Source: Vibrio pelagius (lineage in GTDB: Bacteria; Pseudomonadota; Gammaproteobacteria; Enterobacterales; Vibrionaceae). Taken from it: DNA of 64,000 nucleotides. The notes under the pieces are model-generated. The model saw only the letters and a list, made by a program, of their open reading frames with translations. It made no database searches and was not told where the DNA came from. The stretch is from positions 186,001-250,000 of the forward strand of contig NZ_AP025503.1 in NCBI RefSeq assembly GCF_024347575.1, read 5' to 3'. Shown piece by piece: positions 18,515-27,704 of the stretch (position 1 is the stretch's first letter; each line of letters begins with the position of its first letter). The translations under genes were made by a program, and so were the position numbers.

Positions 18515-19582
18515 ATGTGTGTTTCTTTGATTCTTTCATTTATTCCATTAAAAACGGGCTCACCGATCAGCAAATTGGTGTTACTCAAACTGGCCGACAA
18601 CGCCGATGCGCGTGGTGTCTGTTTCCCCTCGTTAAGTTACTTAGCGCAATATTGTGAAGTATCGGTCAGAACCGTAAAGCGGCACATTAACGAATTAGAG
18701 AAGCAAGGTTTTGTGAAGCGTATAAAGCGCTTTGATGGTTCAGGGCGTCAACGCAGTAACTTGTATCAACTGCGCTTACCGAGTGAGAGTGCCTGCCACA
18801 TTGAGCAGGATGACCTAGAAAGCGCAGATCAAGAAGCCATTGTTCAAGGTAAAGCTCAACACAAAGCTCAAGCAGAGTTCAACACCGCGCTACCATAAAG
18901 TGACGAATGTGACACCCACCAGAGTGTCACCATGACAGACACAGAGAGTGATCCCTTGACACACATAATCTTTCAAAAAGAACATAAAACAGGGCTCAAT
19001 ACTGATCAAAGTGCGCAGGCAGCGAAGCAAAACAGTGCGCCATCATCACAATCATCACAACCACCACAAGAGCAGGCACAAGACGAAGCGGTGATTCACC
19101 TACTGACCAAGGAGGGTAGTGCGCCAGTTTACCAAGAGTTTTACCACATATTAGAACGCACCTACCCCAAACTAGATGTGCAGCAAGAGCTGCACGCCAT
19201 GCAAGCGTGGCTCTATGTTAACCCAGAGAAACGTAAACCTTTTGAGCATATTGGCCACTTTGTGAACGGTTGGTTAAGGCGCAGTGCGCAAGCCAAGGCT
19301 AAGCAAGGCGCATCGTCAGCGGTTACTCGAAGTGAAAAGGTTCAAGCGGAAAAGTTTCAAACGGCAAAGAAGCCAAAATCCAAAAAAGCATCAAAACAGA
19401 GAAAGGGCTTGAACCCAGATAATCGCAACGCATTGGATAACGATCGCCCTTCAAGAACTGAAACTGAGCAAGCAACACCTGTTACGCAGGCATTGGCGGA
19501 GTATCACGCTAAAAACAGAGTCAATCCATTTGAAGCGCGCATTCAAGCCTTGATTCAATCTCGCACCCCTGAATCGAGCTAA
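18515..19582 (+). pseudogene. Phage-type helix-turn-helix protein split by one in-frame stop
   Basis: Two reading frames, 18515-18898 (127 codons) and 18932-19582 (216 codons), are in the same frame, separated only by TAA at 18896-18898 and 11 sense codons (SDECDTHQSVT). The first half has a winged-helix motif (SLSYLAQYCEVSVRTVKRHI) typical of phage or plasmid replication regulators. The second half has TYPKLDVQQELHAMQAWLY and a basic tail (KKPKSKKASKQRKG). The linker continues the hydrophilic, repetitive composition expected of one protein. I read it as a single gene of about 355 codons broken by a nonsense mutation. Two separate proteins, with the second starting at the ATG at 18932, remain possible. 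Confidence 0.65.
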
Positions 19583-19609
19583 AAACAAAAGAGAAAGGTA
19601 GGGCAGGCT

Positions 19610-19932
19610 ATGGACAGCAGCAATCGCTTAAAAGTATTAACAACGGATGAAAAAGCCGCCATCTTGGCACAAGAAGTCGCAAGAGTAGAAGGGCGTATTG
19701 GGGAGTTTTAACCCTGTTAGCTGCGCATTACCCGCAAGGGTTAACACGCACAGAAATCAAGACGCTACTGGCCGTGAATAACAACGAAAGCTTTGTGTCG
19801 CTATATCGAAACGGTAATATTTTTATCGATATAGAGAAACGCTACTGCGATGTAGCGAAAGAGAACCGTTTTTTCATTGGCACGCAGTTTTTGCATAATG
19901 TGCAGTGCTTTCACTGGCTTAAAGCGTGGTAA
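19610..19932 (+). pseudogene. Small phage-type gene broken by a frameshift
   Basis: An ATG at 19610 opens MDSSNRLKVLTTDEKAAILA and stops after 33 codons at a TTTTAA. In the next frame the sequence continues without interruption as LLAAHYPQGLTRTEIKTLL through to a stop at 19932 ending FHWLKAW. A single-base change in the gggga run around 19701-19705 would restore one protein of about 107 residues. It follows the split HTH gene by 27 bases and belongs to the same decayed phage block. No family recognised. Confidence 0.6.
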
Positions 19933-20060
19933 AAACTTAAGCGAAAAGATAGCTATGTTGCGGTAGTTTATATGCACACATTTTGCTAGAATCCTACCGA
20001 AATAAAAAAACGTATTAAAAACGCATAAACTGATTCTTGCCTTTAGGAGCCAAACCTAAG

Positions 20061-20072
20061 GGCGGTAGCGTA
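20061..20072 (+). promoter_or_regulatory. Second ops-like element upstream of the Wzx/Wzy cluster
   Basis: ggcggtagcgta matches the ops core except for the final base (A for G) and has JUMPstart-like surroundings. It lies in the 338-base gap 19933-20271, sense to the sugar cluster starting at 21402. RfaH recruitment is inferred. The same gap has an A/T-rich stretch with a possible -10 (tagaat, 19987-19992) upstream of the ops. Confidence 0.8.
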
Positions 20073-20207
20073 CCCAAGCGCAGCCCACCGCAAGTAACAA
20101 CGTTACGCTAAATGGTGAGTTGGTTGCCTATTGGGGCCGTTTTTAAAAAGAGAGCAAAATCTAGATTTTACAAGGGATGGGCGAGAATCGACTGTCTCAA
20201 AATGAAT

Positions 20208-20249
20208 AAAAAGTGTCTCAGTGGCTTAACATGGACTGAGACACTTTTT
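20208..20249. terminator. Perfect 15-bp hairpin with terminal T run
   Basis: AAAAAGTGTCTCAGT (20208-20222) pairs perfectly with ACTGAGACACTTTTT (20235-20249) across a 12-base loop, with a further T at 20250. It lies between the second ops site and the polysaccharide genes. It may be an intrinsic terminator or an end of the decayed insertion sequence that follows. Confidence 0.65.
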
Positions 20250-20271
20250 TGTCATCGCTGCAGGAAAATTC

Positions 20272-20885
20272 ATGTACATGCATATGCTTAAAGAGATTGC
20301 AAAACAAATCGTCAACAAAGATGCCGATTACCTTCTATCAGTGAAAGGTAATCAGGAAAAGCTCGATCAGACAATAAGTAAGACGTTCAACTCGAGTATG
20401 ATTAATGACTATGATGGCGATAAGTATTGTATTCAGGATCGAGGACATGGACGTACAGAAACAGGCTTAGCGCTCTTGTGTCATGACACGTCTTTGTTGG
20501 GCGATATTGCTTATGACTGAGCCAAATTAAAGACAATTGGCATGGTAGCCTCGATTAGACAAGAAGGTGACAAGCAAGCAGAGTGTATGAGCATTCGATA
20601 TTCAGCTTAGCTGACTTAGGCTCTCAAGAGCTGTTAGAAGCATCTCGTGCGCATTGGAGTATAGAAGTTCAAATGCATTGGCGTTTGGACGTGGGTACGA
20701 ATGAGGATAAATGCCGTATTCAGCGAGAGTTCGCTGGGGAAAACTTAGCTGTGATCCGCCATATGGCGCTTAACATGTTAACTAATGAAAAAACCTTTGA
20801 AGCAGGTTTACAAAGAAAGCAGCGAAAAGCAAACAGGAATACTCGTTACCTTTCGCTAGTCCTTGCGGGCCAAGGGGTTTCGTAA
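20272..20885 (+). pseudogene. Decayed ISAs1-family transposase, copy 1
   Basis: Fragments DADYLLSVKGNQEKL, GHGRTETGLALL and HWSIEVQMHWRLDVGTNEDK are landmarks of ISAs1-type (H-repeat/IS1358-like) transposases. The reading is broken: a Trp codon appears as TGA at 20518, a frameshift follows near 20608, and the N-terminal part is absent. After 20885 a downstream GC-rich tail continues in another frame. IS1358-type elements are known from Vibrio O-antigen loci. The element is inactive, and no terminal repeats are identifiable with certainty. Confidence 0.8.
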
Positions 20886-20899
20886 TCTTGCCCTGACTC

Positions 20900-21233
20900 A
20901 CAGAGAAGTTTGGCGACTTTGCGATAAAATGGAAAGGTTTAAAAAGCTTATGTGTAGCGGTGACGTACCTGAAAAAATGGCGATGATACAGGTAGTGTTG
21001 GTATTAGATACTTCATTTCTTCAAAGGATATGAAAGCCGAAGAATTTGGTCAATCATGCCGCGGTCACTGGAGTGTTGAAAGTATGCACTGGTGGTTAGA
21101 CGCTGTGATGAATGAAGACGACAGCCGAATAACTTATAAGCACGCAGAAGAAAATCTTTCTCGTATACGTCAAATGTGCATGAACTTTATCAAGCTTGTA
21201 GAGATGAAAGGGACATTGAAACGGCGTTAATTA
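20900..21233 (+). pseudogene. Decayed ISAs1-family transposase, copy 2 (C-terminal part)
   Basis: The frame GIRYFISSKDMKAEEFG then RGHWSVESMHWWLDAVMNED and ENLSRIRQMCMNFI repeats the C-terminal landmark already seen in the preceding relic, so this is a second related transposase fragment and not its continuation. Only the last 67 codons are open (21030-21230). The two fragments lie in the same orientation directly before the flippase gene. Confidence 0.75.
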
Positions 21234-21401
21234 AAATGTGCGCTAAATAATGACCTCCGAGAGAGTTTTGTTTGGGACTTAGGTCTTCTACAAAGATTTA
21301 ACTCATGCGGGAGCCCTGATGCTCTAATTAGCCTTATATTACAGCGATGTTTATACGGTTTCCGTGACAGTGGTATCAAGTTGAATTTATTTTAGGTTTA
21401 T

Positions 21402-22934
21402 ATGCAAAAGCAAAAAAAAATTTTTAAAAGCACATTAATACTCTATTTTAGACAAGCATTTGTTGTGTTAGTGTCTCTATATACAGTTAGAGTTGCTTTG
21501 GGTGCTCTAGGTATAGAAGGTTATGGTATTTACACTGTGGTTGCTGGCGTGGTTACCCTATGTTCGTTTTTGACAGGTACGATGAGTTCAGCCACACAAA
21601 GATATATATCATATGCATTGGGTAAGGATGATATTAACCTACTTAAATATACATTTTCTTCAAACTTAGTGATTTACATATGTATGGTTATAATAGGTTT
21701 GATTGTACTAGAATCGATAGGGCTATGGTTTGTAAAAGATGTTTTAATTTTACCACAAGATATGATGAGTTCTGCAATTTCACTTTATCACTATAGTGTT
21801 TTTTCATTTCTTTTTAGCTTTTCTACGGCGCCTTTTGTTGCTATAATAATAGCTCATGAGGATATGAAGTATTTTGCGTATATATCTATATTTGAGTCTA
21901 TATTAAGACTTCTGGCTGTTTCGAGCTTAGAATACATACCAATGGACAAGTTAGAATTATATGCTCTTCTAGTATTGCTTGTGTCCTCAATTGTTTTTCT
22001 TGTCTATTTGTTTACATGCTCAATTAAGTATAGCGAAGTTCAATTTAAAAGATTTTATTTTGATAAAAATCTTTTTAAAGAAATGTTTAATTTTGCTGGC
22101 TGGAGTTTGTTTGGGGCAGTGACCAATGTTATTAGAAATCAAGCAGTAACAATACTTCTTAACCAGTTTTTTAATCCGGCAACAGCTGCAGCCCGTGCTA
22201 TCGCAGTTGCTATATCCTCTCAGATAAATTTATTTTCGAATAATTTCAATACGGCACTATATCCGGAGATTATCAAAAATTACGCTAAAGGAAACAATAA
22301 AGAGCTTAATTTAACTGTTATCGAAGGCTCTAAACTTACGTTCTTCTTAATGTGGATATTTTCCTTGCCATTATTATTTGAAATGCAAATTGTTCTTGAT
22401 ATTTGGTTAGAAGATGTTCCGGCTAATGCAGTTTTGTTCAGCCAGTTAGCTTTGATTGAGGTATTGTTGGTGTCTATTAGTTTGCCATTATCGACTGCAG
22501 CAAGAGCACCTGGAAAAATGAAACAATATGAAACAATACTAGGTGTAATGCAAATTTTCATACTGATATTGTCTTACTTATTTTTACGTTTAGGATATGA
22601 AGCTTACTCTGTATTTATTGTTGCTATTATTATTAATATACTTATGTTTGTTGTAAGATTAATTTTATTATCTAGATTAATTAAGTTTTCTATATCAACT
22701 TATCTTTACAGTGCTCTTATCCCAATAGCGGTAATTTCTAGTACATCATTAATATTTACATATGCTTTTAAACTAATGCTCCCAGATGGATTGATTTTTT
22801 CAATTGTAAATGTAGTCGCATCTATGATAATAACTACCATTTTAATGTTCTATATTGGGTTAAATATTGAATATAAGGTAAAAATAAAAGATATCATATA
22901 TAATAAGTATTTAAATATTTTTCAAAAAGGTTAG
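21402..22934 (+). CDS. Polysaccharide repeat-unit flippase (Wzx-like)
   Basis: A 510-residue, very hydrophobic protein with about 12-14 membrane segments and the MATE/MVF-like N-terminus of Wzx proteins (FRQAFVVLVSLYTVRVALGALGIEGYGIYTV; SSATQRYISYALG). It should flip undecaprenyl-diphosphate-linked repeat units across the inner membrane. It opens an AT-rich cluster in which genes are spaced by 0-72 bases or overlap, clearly different in base use from the flanking housekeeping genes and so likely acquired horizontally. The start ATG at 21402 is followed by a lysine/A-rich stretch. Confidence 0.85.
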   Translation: MQKQKKIFKSTLILYFRQAFVVLVSLYTVRVALGALGIEGYGIYTVVAGVVTLCSFLTGTMSSATQRYISYALGKDDINLLKYTFSSNLVIYICMVIIGLIVLESIGLWFVKDVLILPQDMMSSAISLYHYSVFSFLFSFSTAPFVAIIIAHEDMKYFAYISIFESILRLLAVSSLEYIPMDKLELYALLVLLVSSIVFLVYLFTCSIKYSEVQFKRFYFDKNLFKEMFNFAGWSLFGAVTNVIRNQAVTILLNQFFNPATAAARAIAVAISSQINLFSNNFNTALYPEIIKNYAKGNNKELNLTVIEGSKLTFFLMWIFSLPLLFEMQIVLDIWLEDVPANAVLFSQLALIEVLLVSISLPLSTAARAPGKMKQYETILGVMQIFILILSYLFLRLGYEAYSVFIVAIIINILMFVVRLILLSRLIKFSISTYLYSALIPIAVISSTSLIFTYAFKLMLPDGLIFSIVNVVASMIITTILMFYIGLNIEYKVKIKDIIYNKYLNIFQKG

Positions 22935-22939
22935 GTTTT

Positions 22940-23782
22940 ATGAACATAAAGTCAGTGTTACGTAACATCGTTACTATTAAGAACTTTATGGTAAGTTTGT
23001 TGCGAAATGGTGGAGTTACATATGCCAATATTGTACAAGTTAATTATGACTCTAGGTTGAAAGGGAAACGAATAGTCGTTACAGGAGGGACTACAGGCAT
23101 TGGTTTTTTTATAGCTAAAAAGGCCATAGAAGAAGGTGCTTTCGTTCTAATAACAGGTCGTTCAATAGACAATTTAGAAAAAGCAAAAAACAAGATAGAT
23201 AGTGATCGATTATTTGTCCTTAAGTGGGATGTTGCTAATCTTAGTTTATTAGATGAAAAGTTTGATGAAGTAGTAAGATTATTAGGTGGTATTGACGTTC
23301 TAGTAAATAATGCCGGTGTTCTCGTTGAGCAGAGTTTTCCTCGAGTAAAAGAAGAAGCGTGGGATAAAACATACTCCGTTAACTCCAAGGCAATATACTT
23401 TTTATCTCAATGTATATCTAACTACTGGATAAGTAAAAAAGTTAAAGGGAAAATTTTAAATATATCGTCAACAAGTGGATTCTACGGTTCTGTAATTCCA
23501 TATGGATTAACAAAATGGGATGTATTGGGATTAACAGAAGGCTTAGCAAAAGCTCTTGCTCCTAAAGGTATTATTGTTAATGGTATAGCACCTGGCAGAA
23601 CAGCTACACCTATGTTAAATAAAAGTAGTGATAATAACATTTATGATAGTATGACTCTTCCCAACAGATATGGATTACCTGAAGAAATAGCAGAACTAGC
23701 CGCATTTTTAATTTCTGACTCTGCAAATTTTATAGTTGGTCAAACAATTATTTGTGATGGTGGATATATTCTTGGTAAATGA
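22940..23782 (+). CDS. Short-chain dehydrogenase/reductase in the polysaccharide cluster
   Basis: A 280-residue classical SDR: TGGTTGIG cofactor loop at about 49-56, NNAGV at about 118, catalytic Ser in NISSTSGFYG and the Y-x-x-x-K pair in YGLTK. The N-terminal 35 residues precede the Rossmann fold. It probably oxidises or reduces a sugar or sugar-derived hydroxyl in precursor synthesis. It is next to a ThDP enzyme, so the two may act in sequence on a branched or acyl-modified sugar; the substrate is unknown. Confidence 0.85.
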   Translation: MNIKSVLRNIVTIKNFMVSLLRNGGVTYANIVQVNYDSRLKGKRIVVTGGTTGIGFFIAKKAIEEGAFVLITGRSIDNLEKAKNKIDSDRLFVLKWDVANLSLLDEKFDEVVRLLGGIDVLVNNAGVLVEQSFPRVKEEAWDKTYSVNSKAIYFLSQCISNYWISKKVKGKILNISSTSGFYGSVIPYGLTKWDVLGLTEGLAKALAPKGIIVNGIAPGRTATPMLNKSSDNNIYDSMTLPNRYGLPEEIAELAAFLISDSANFIVGQTIICDGGYILGK

Positions 23783-23854
23783 TTTTTATAAATGTCAATA
23801 GAGTTCTATATGTAATGTCAACACCAGAATTATCAAAAAACTTAGAGGTAAATT

Positions 23855-25588
23855 ATGTCGTGCTTATATACTAGAGAAAAAAATGCCCAGATGCTCATTT
23901 TTTTATTGAAAGAGAGTGGTATAAAAAAAGTAGTAGCATCTCCAGGTAATACAAACATTTCCTTTATTGGAAGTATACAAAATGATCCTTTCTTTGAAAT
24001 ATACTCTGCAGTAGATGAAAGATCTGCTGCATATTTGGCTTGTGGTTTGGCCGAAGAAAGTGGGGAAATAGTTGTTTTAAGTTGTACTGGTGCTACTGCT
24101 TCGCGTAATTATTTACCCGCTCTTACTGAAGCATATTATCGTAAAATACCCATTCTTGCTGTTACTTCGACTCAACCAACTTCGCGTGTCGGACATAATA
24201 TTGCGCAAGTAATAGATAGAAGTGTTATTCAGAATGATGTGGTCAAATTAAGTGTTACTCTACCTGTGATAAAGGATGATGAAGATTTATGGGATTGTGA
24301 AATAAAACTAAATCAAGCTATTTTAGAGTTAACGCGTAATGGTGGCGGACCTGTACATATTAATTTGCCAACGACATTTACACTACCTTTTGATGTTAAA
24401 AAATTGCCAACATTTAGAAAGATAGAACGTATAACAAAACATTCAACGCTACCAGAGTTAAAAGGAAAAGTTGCTGTTTTCATAGGTTCACACAAAAAGT
24501 GGAGTATAGAAGAGACAGAAAGCTTAGATAAATTCTGTGCGTCAAATAATGCAGTAGTTTTGTGCGATCATTCAAGTGGTTATAGAGGAAAGTATCGTAT
24601 ACTTTCATCATTGATTGGTTTTCAAGCATTTTTAAATAAAACTGACCTAAAGCCGGATGTACTAATTCATATTGGTGAAATTACAGGTGATTATTCTATA
24701 TCTAACCTAATAGGTGGTAATATTTGGCGAGTAAATGAAGATGGAGAAATTAAGGATACCTATAGAAAGCTAAGATATACTTTCGAAATGAGTGAAAAAG
24801 AATTCTTCGAGTCGTATAGCAAGAGTGTAGAGCTCGAATCTAGTTACTATACTAAGTTTAAGGATATCCAATATAAATTAAGTGAAAATATACCAGAAAT
24901 TCCATTTTCTAATATTTGGACAGCTTCGATCTTATCTAATAAATTACCAATGGGCTGTTTTATTCACTTTGCTATTTTGAATAGTTTGAGATCATGGAAC
25001 TTTTTTGAATTGGATTCAAGCATCTCTACAACAGCTAATGTTGGTGGCTTTGGTATAGATGGACCACTATCGACAGTAATTGGTTCATCACTAGTTAATT
25101 CAGAACGTACTTATTTTTGCGTGGTTGGAGATTTAGCGTTTTTTTACGATATGAATGCGTTAGGAAATCGTCATGTTGGCAAGAATCTTAGAATTTTGTT
25201 GATAAATAATGGTAAAGGTACTGAGTTTAAGAACTATGATCACCATGCATCTTATTTTTCCAGTACAAGTGACGATTTCATTTCAGCAGCTCAACACTTT
25301 GGCAATAAATCTGGTGATTTGGTTAAAAACTATGTTGAAAATTTGGGGCTGAAGTATCTTAGTGCAAATAATAAAGAAGAGTTCTTGAATGTATCTGAGG
25401 AATTTACTGATAGCTCCAAGTCAGATAGTTCAATAGTATTAGAGGTTTTTACTAATGATGTAGATGAAAGCCATGCTCTCAAATTAATGCATAACATTAT
25501 AGTAGATAAAGATTTAAAGCTAAAGAAACAAGCTAAGAATATTATTGGCACTAAAGGTCTAAAATTAGTCAGAAAAATACGTGGATAA
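23855..25588 (+). CDS. Thiamine-diphosphate-dependent enzyme (MenD/acetolactate-synthase-like)
   Basis: A 577-residue protein with the three-domain ThDP fold. The N-terminal pyrimidine-binding domain has VVASPGNTNISF and the conserved catalytic Glu in AVDERSAAYLACGLA (residues about 49-63). The C-terminal PP domain has the metal motif beginning VVGDLAFFYD and ending LLINN, the GD-x(about 26)-NN signature. The overall pattern is closest to MenD-like enzymes. Family chemistry is decarboxylation of a 2-oxo acid with or without carboligation. Within a Wzx/Wzy cluster this implies an unusual sugar or non-sugar substituent; the actual substrates are not predictable. Confidence 0.8.
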   Translation: MSCLYTREKNAQMLIFLLKESGIKKVVASPGNTNISFIGSIQNDPFFEIYSAVDERSAAYLACGLAEESGEIVVLSCTGATASRNYLPALTEAYYRKIPILAVTSTQPTSRVGHNIAQVIDRSVIQNDVVKLSVTLPVIKDDEDLWDCEIKLNQAILELTRNGGGPVHINLPTTFTLPFDVKKLPTFRKIERITKHSTLPELKGKVAVFIGSHKKWSIEETESLDKFCASNNAVVLCDHSSGYRGKYRILSSLIGFQAFLNKTDLKPDVLIHIGEITGDYSISNLIGGNIWRVNEDGEIKDTYRKLRYTFEMSEKEFFESYSKSVELESSYYTKFKDIQYKLSENIPEIPFSNIWTASILSNKLPMGCFIHFAILNSLRSWNFFELDSSISTTANVGGFGIDGPLSTVIGSSLVNSERTYFCVVGDLAFFYDMNALGNRHVGKNLRILLINNGKGTEFKNYDHHASYFSSTSDDFISAAQHFGNKSGDLVKNYVENLGLKYLSANNKEEFLNVSEEFTDSSKSDSSIVLEVFTNDVDESHALKLMHNIIVDKDLKLKKQAKNIIGTKGLKLVRKIRG

Positions 25589-25602
25589 AGAGTATAAGTA
25601 AT

Positions 25603-26691
25603 ATGAAAACAGTTGGTATAGTAACTTTCTATAAGGCTCATAATTACGGCGCTGTATTACAAGCTTATGCGCTAAAGCGGAAGTTAAATTTGTTAGGATT
25701 AGACCCATTTTTTATAGAATTTGACAATGAAGCATTGGATGAGAACTATCGCCTTTTTCCGTATTATAAAAAAGGTTCTAAGAGATTTGTAATAAAATCT
25801 ATTAAGCAATTATTAGATTTTAAAAGAGTAATCATTAGAAAAAGATCTTTTGATTTGTTTATAAGAGAAAATCTACCACACCGACTCTTAAAAGAAAAAA
25901 TTTCTTGTGATTGTGTAGTTATTGGTAGTGACCAGATTTGGAATCCTTTTATTACAGGTGGTTTCGATCCTATTTTTTTTGGTGTCAACGAAAATTTAGT
26001 TTGCGATAAAGTTATTTCTTACGCAGCTAGTATGGGAAGAGCAATAGAACATGAAGAGTATTTTCACGACACTGAATTTTTGAAATTATTAAAGAATTTG
26101 AGTCATATTTCAGTCAGAGAAAGCGAATTAGGGATTAAGATAAAAGAAAAATTTAACTTTAGTTCGAACTTAACAATTGACCCAACATTATTATTGCCAG
26201 TACAAGAGTGGGACGAGATAGCAATACAGCCAAAGCTGAGTGAAAAATATGTTTTGGTGTATGAGGTTGAAAACCACCCGTTAACACCTATGTTTATAGA
26301 AACTATTAGAAAAAAATATAAATATGAAGTGAAAGTTATAAGTGCAAAAACCAACTATAAAACAGCTAAAGACATTATAACAACTGCTTCACCACAAGAA
26401 TTCCTAGGTTTGTTTAAGCATGCTAGCTTTGTAATTACATCGAGTTTTCACGGCACAGTTTTTTCTATAATTAATAAAATCCCATTTTTTACTATGAAAT
26501 TTGGAAATGGTATAGATAGTAGATCAAACGGTATACTTAAAGAATTAGGTTTATTGGATCGTCATATTGACAATATGTGTGATTTAAATGAATTGATCGA
26601 GAAAGATGTATGCTTTGATACTGCATATGAAAGGTTGAATTCATTAAGGAAAGAAGCTGAAGATTACTTAGTTTCGTCTCTTAATGTTTAG
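25603..26691 (+). CDS. Polysaccharide pyruvyl transferase family protein
   Basis: A 362-residue protein of the CsaB/WcaK-like family (PF04230 type), with GIVTFYKAHNYGAVLQAYAL at the N-terminus, CVVIGSDQIWNPFITGGFD in the middle and SSFHGTVFSIINKIPFF near residue 280-300. Members add ketal-linked pyruvate from phosphoenolpyruvate to sugars, giving an acidic polymer; some homologues act on other acceptors. It starts 14 bases after the ThDP gene and shares the AT-rich composition. Confidence 0.85.
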   Translation: MKTVGIVTFYKAHNYGAVLQAYALKRKLNLLGLDPFFIEFDNEALDENYRLFPYYKKGSKRFVIKSIKQLLDFKRVIIRKRSFDLFIRENLPHRLLKEKISCDCVVIGSDQIWNPFITGGFDPIFFGVNENLVCDKVISYAASMGRAIEHEEYFHDTEFLKLLKNLSHISVRESELGIKIKEKFNFSSNLTIDPTLLLPVQEWDEIAIQPKLSEKYVLVYEVENHPLTPMFIETIRKKYKYEVKVISAKTNYKTAKDIITTASPQEFLGLFKHASFVITSSFHGTVFSIINKIPFFTMKFGNGIDSRSNGILKELGLLDRHIDNMCDLNELIEKDVCFDTAYERLNSLRKEAEDYLVSSLNV

Positions 26692-26702
26692 TGGGGATAT
26701 TT

Positions 26703-27704
26703 ATGGCAAAAGTTTCTGTAATTGTTCCGGTTTACAATAGTGAAAAATATATTGAAAAAACCTTGTCATCATTGTTATCTCAAACTCTTGAAGAATTAGA
26801 GATAATAATTATAGATGATGGTTCAAAAGACAATAGCCTATTTCTTATTAAGAGTATTCTAGAGAGAACACCTACAAAGAAATTTGTACGATTAATTAAC
26901 AGAGAAAATAAGGGAGTATCTTTTACACGAAATGAAGGAATAAGACTTGCCAAGGGTGAATATGTAATACAATTAGATAGTGATGACTGGTGTGAAAAGA
27001 ACTGGATAGAAAAGCTTTATCTTAACGCAATTACTAATGACTCTGACATTGTTATCTGTAATTATAAAAAAGTATTTAGATCAAAAGAATTACTAGTAAT
27101 TGAGCCTAGATATAATAGTAGTATTGAGTATATAAATGCGATGCTTGTGGGTGATATAAGTGGGTTCAGTTGGAATAAATTGGTTAGAAAGGAAGTAATA
27201 ATTAGGAACAATATTATTTTTCCTGTTAATATTAATTATTGCGAAGATCTTATATTCTTTATAGATGTTTTTAATTGTTCATCTTCCATTTCATATATAA
27301 ATGATGCGCTTGTATATTATAATAATGACAACCCATCATCTATTACTAAAAAAATGGATAAGAAAAAGGTTAACCAAATAATAAAATCTATTGATTTTAT
27401 TGAAGGTAGACTAACGTCTTTGTTTTCAAGTGATGAGGTCTTGTACTATATTGATATATTTAAATTAAACCAAAAATGTTGGATAATGCAAAGTATGTTA
27501 CCAAATGTACCCAAGTCCATTTGGCTTATGTACCCAGAGTCTAATAAATACATCACAAAATCAAGGCAGCCTTACTATATTAAATACCCAATGGCCGCCT
27601 CTGGAATTATAGGGTTTGGTTTGTCCATTAAGATTTTAAAACTGTTAATGATTTCTAACCCTTTCCTGTTAAGTATAAAAAATAAGTTATCTAGGTTCTT
27701 ATGA
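26703..27704 (+). CDS. Family 2 glycosyltransferase
   Basis: A protein of about 333 residues from the ATG at 26703, chosen because gggga lies six bases upstream; a GTG at 26691 is also in frame. The GT-A nucleotide-binding start VSVIVPVYNSEKYIEKTL, the acidic IIIDDGSKDN and the metal motif LDSDDW are classical GT2 features. It should transfer one sugar of the repeat unit at the cytoplasmic face. The last codons overlap the polymerase gene by four bases (ATGA). Confidence 0.9.
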   Translation: MAKVSVIVPVYNSEKYIEKTLSSLLSQTLEELEIIIIDDGSKDNSLFLIKSILERTPTKKFVRLINRENKGVSFTRNEGIRLAKGEYVIQLDSDDWCEKNWIEKLYLNAITNDSDIVICNYKKVFRSKELLVIEPRYNSSIEYINAMLVGDISGFSWNKLVRKEVIIRNNIIFPVNINYCEDLIFFIDVFNCSSSISYINDALVYYNNDNPSSITKKMDKKKVNQIIKSIDFIEGRLTSLFSSDEVLYYIDIFKLNQKCWIMQSMLPNVPKSIWLMYPESNKYITKSRQPYYIKYPMAASGIIGFGLSIKILKLLMISNPFLLSIKNKLSRFL

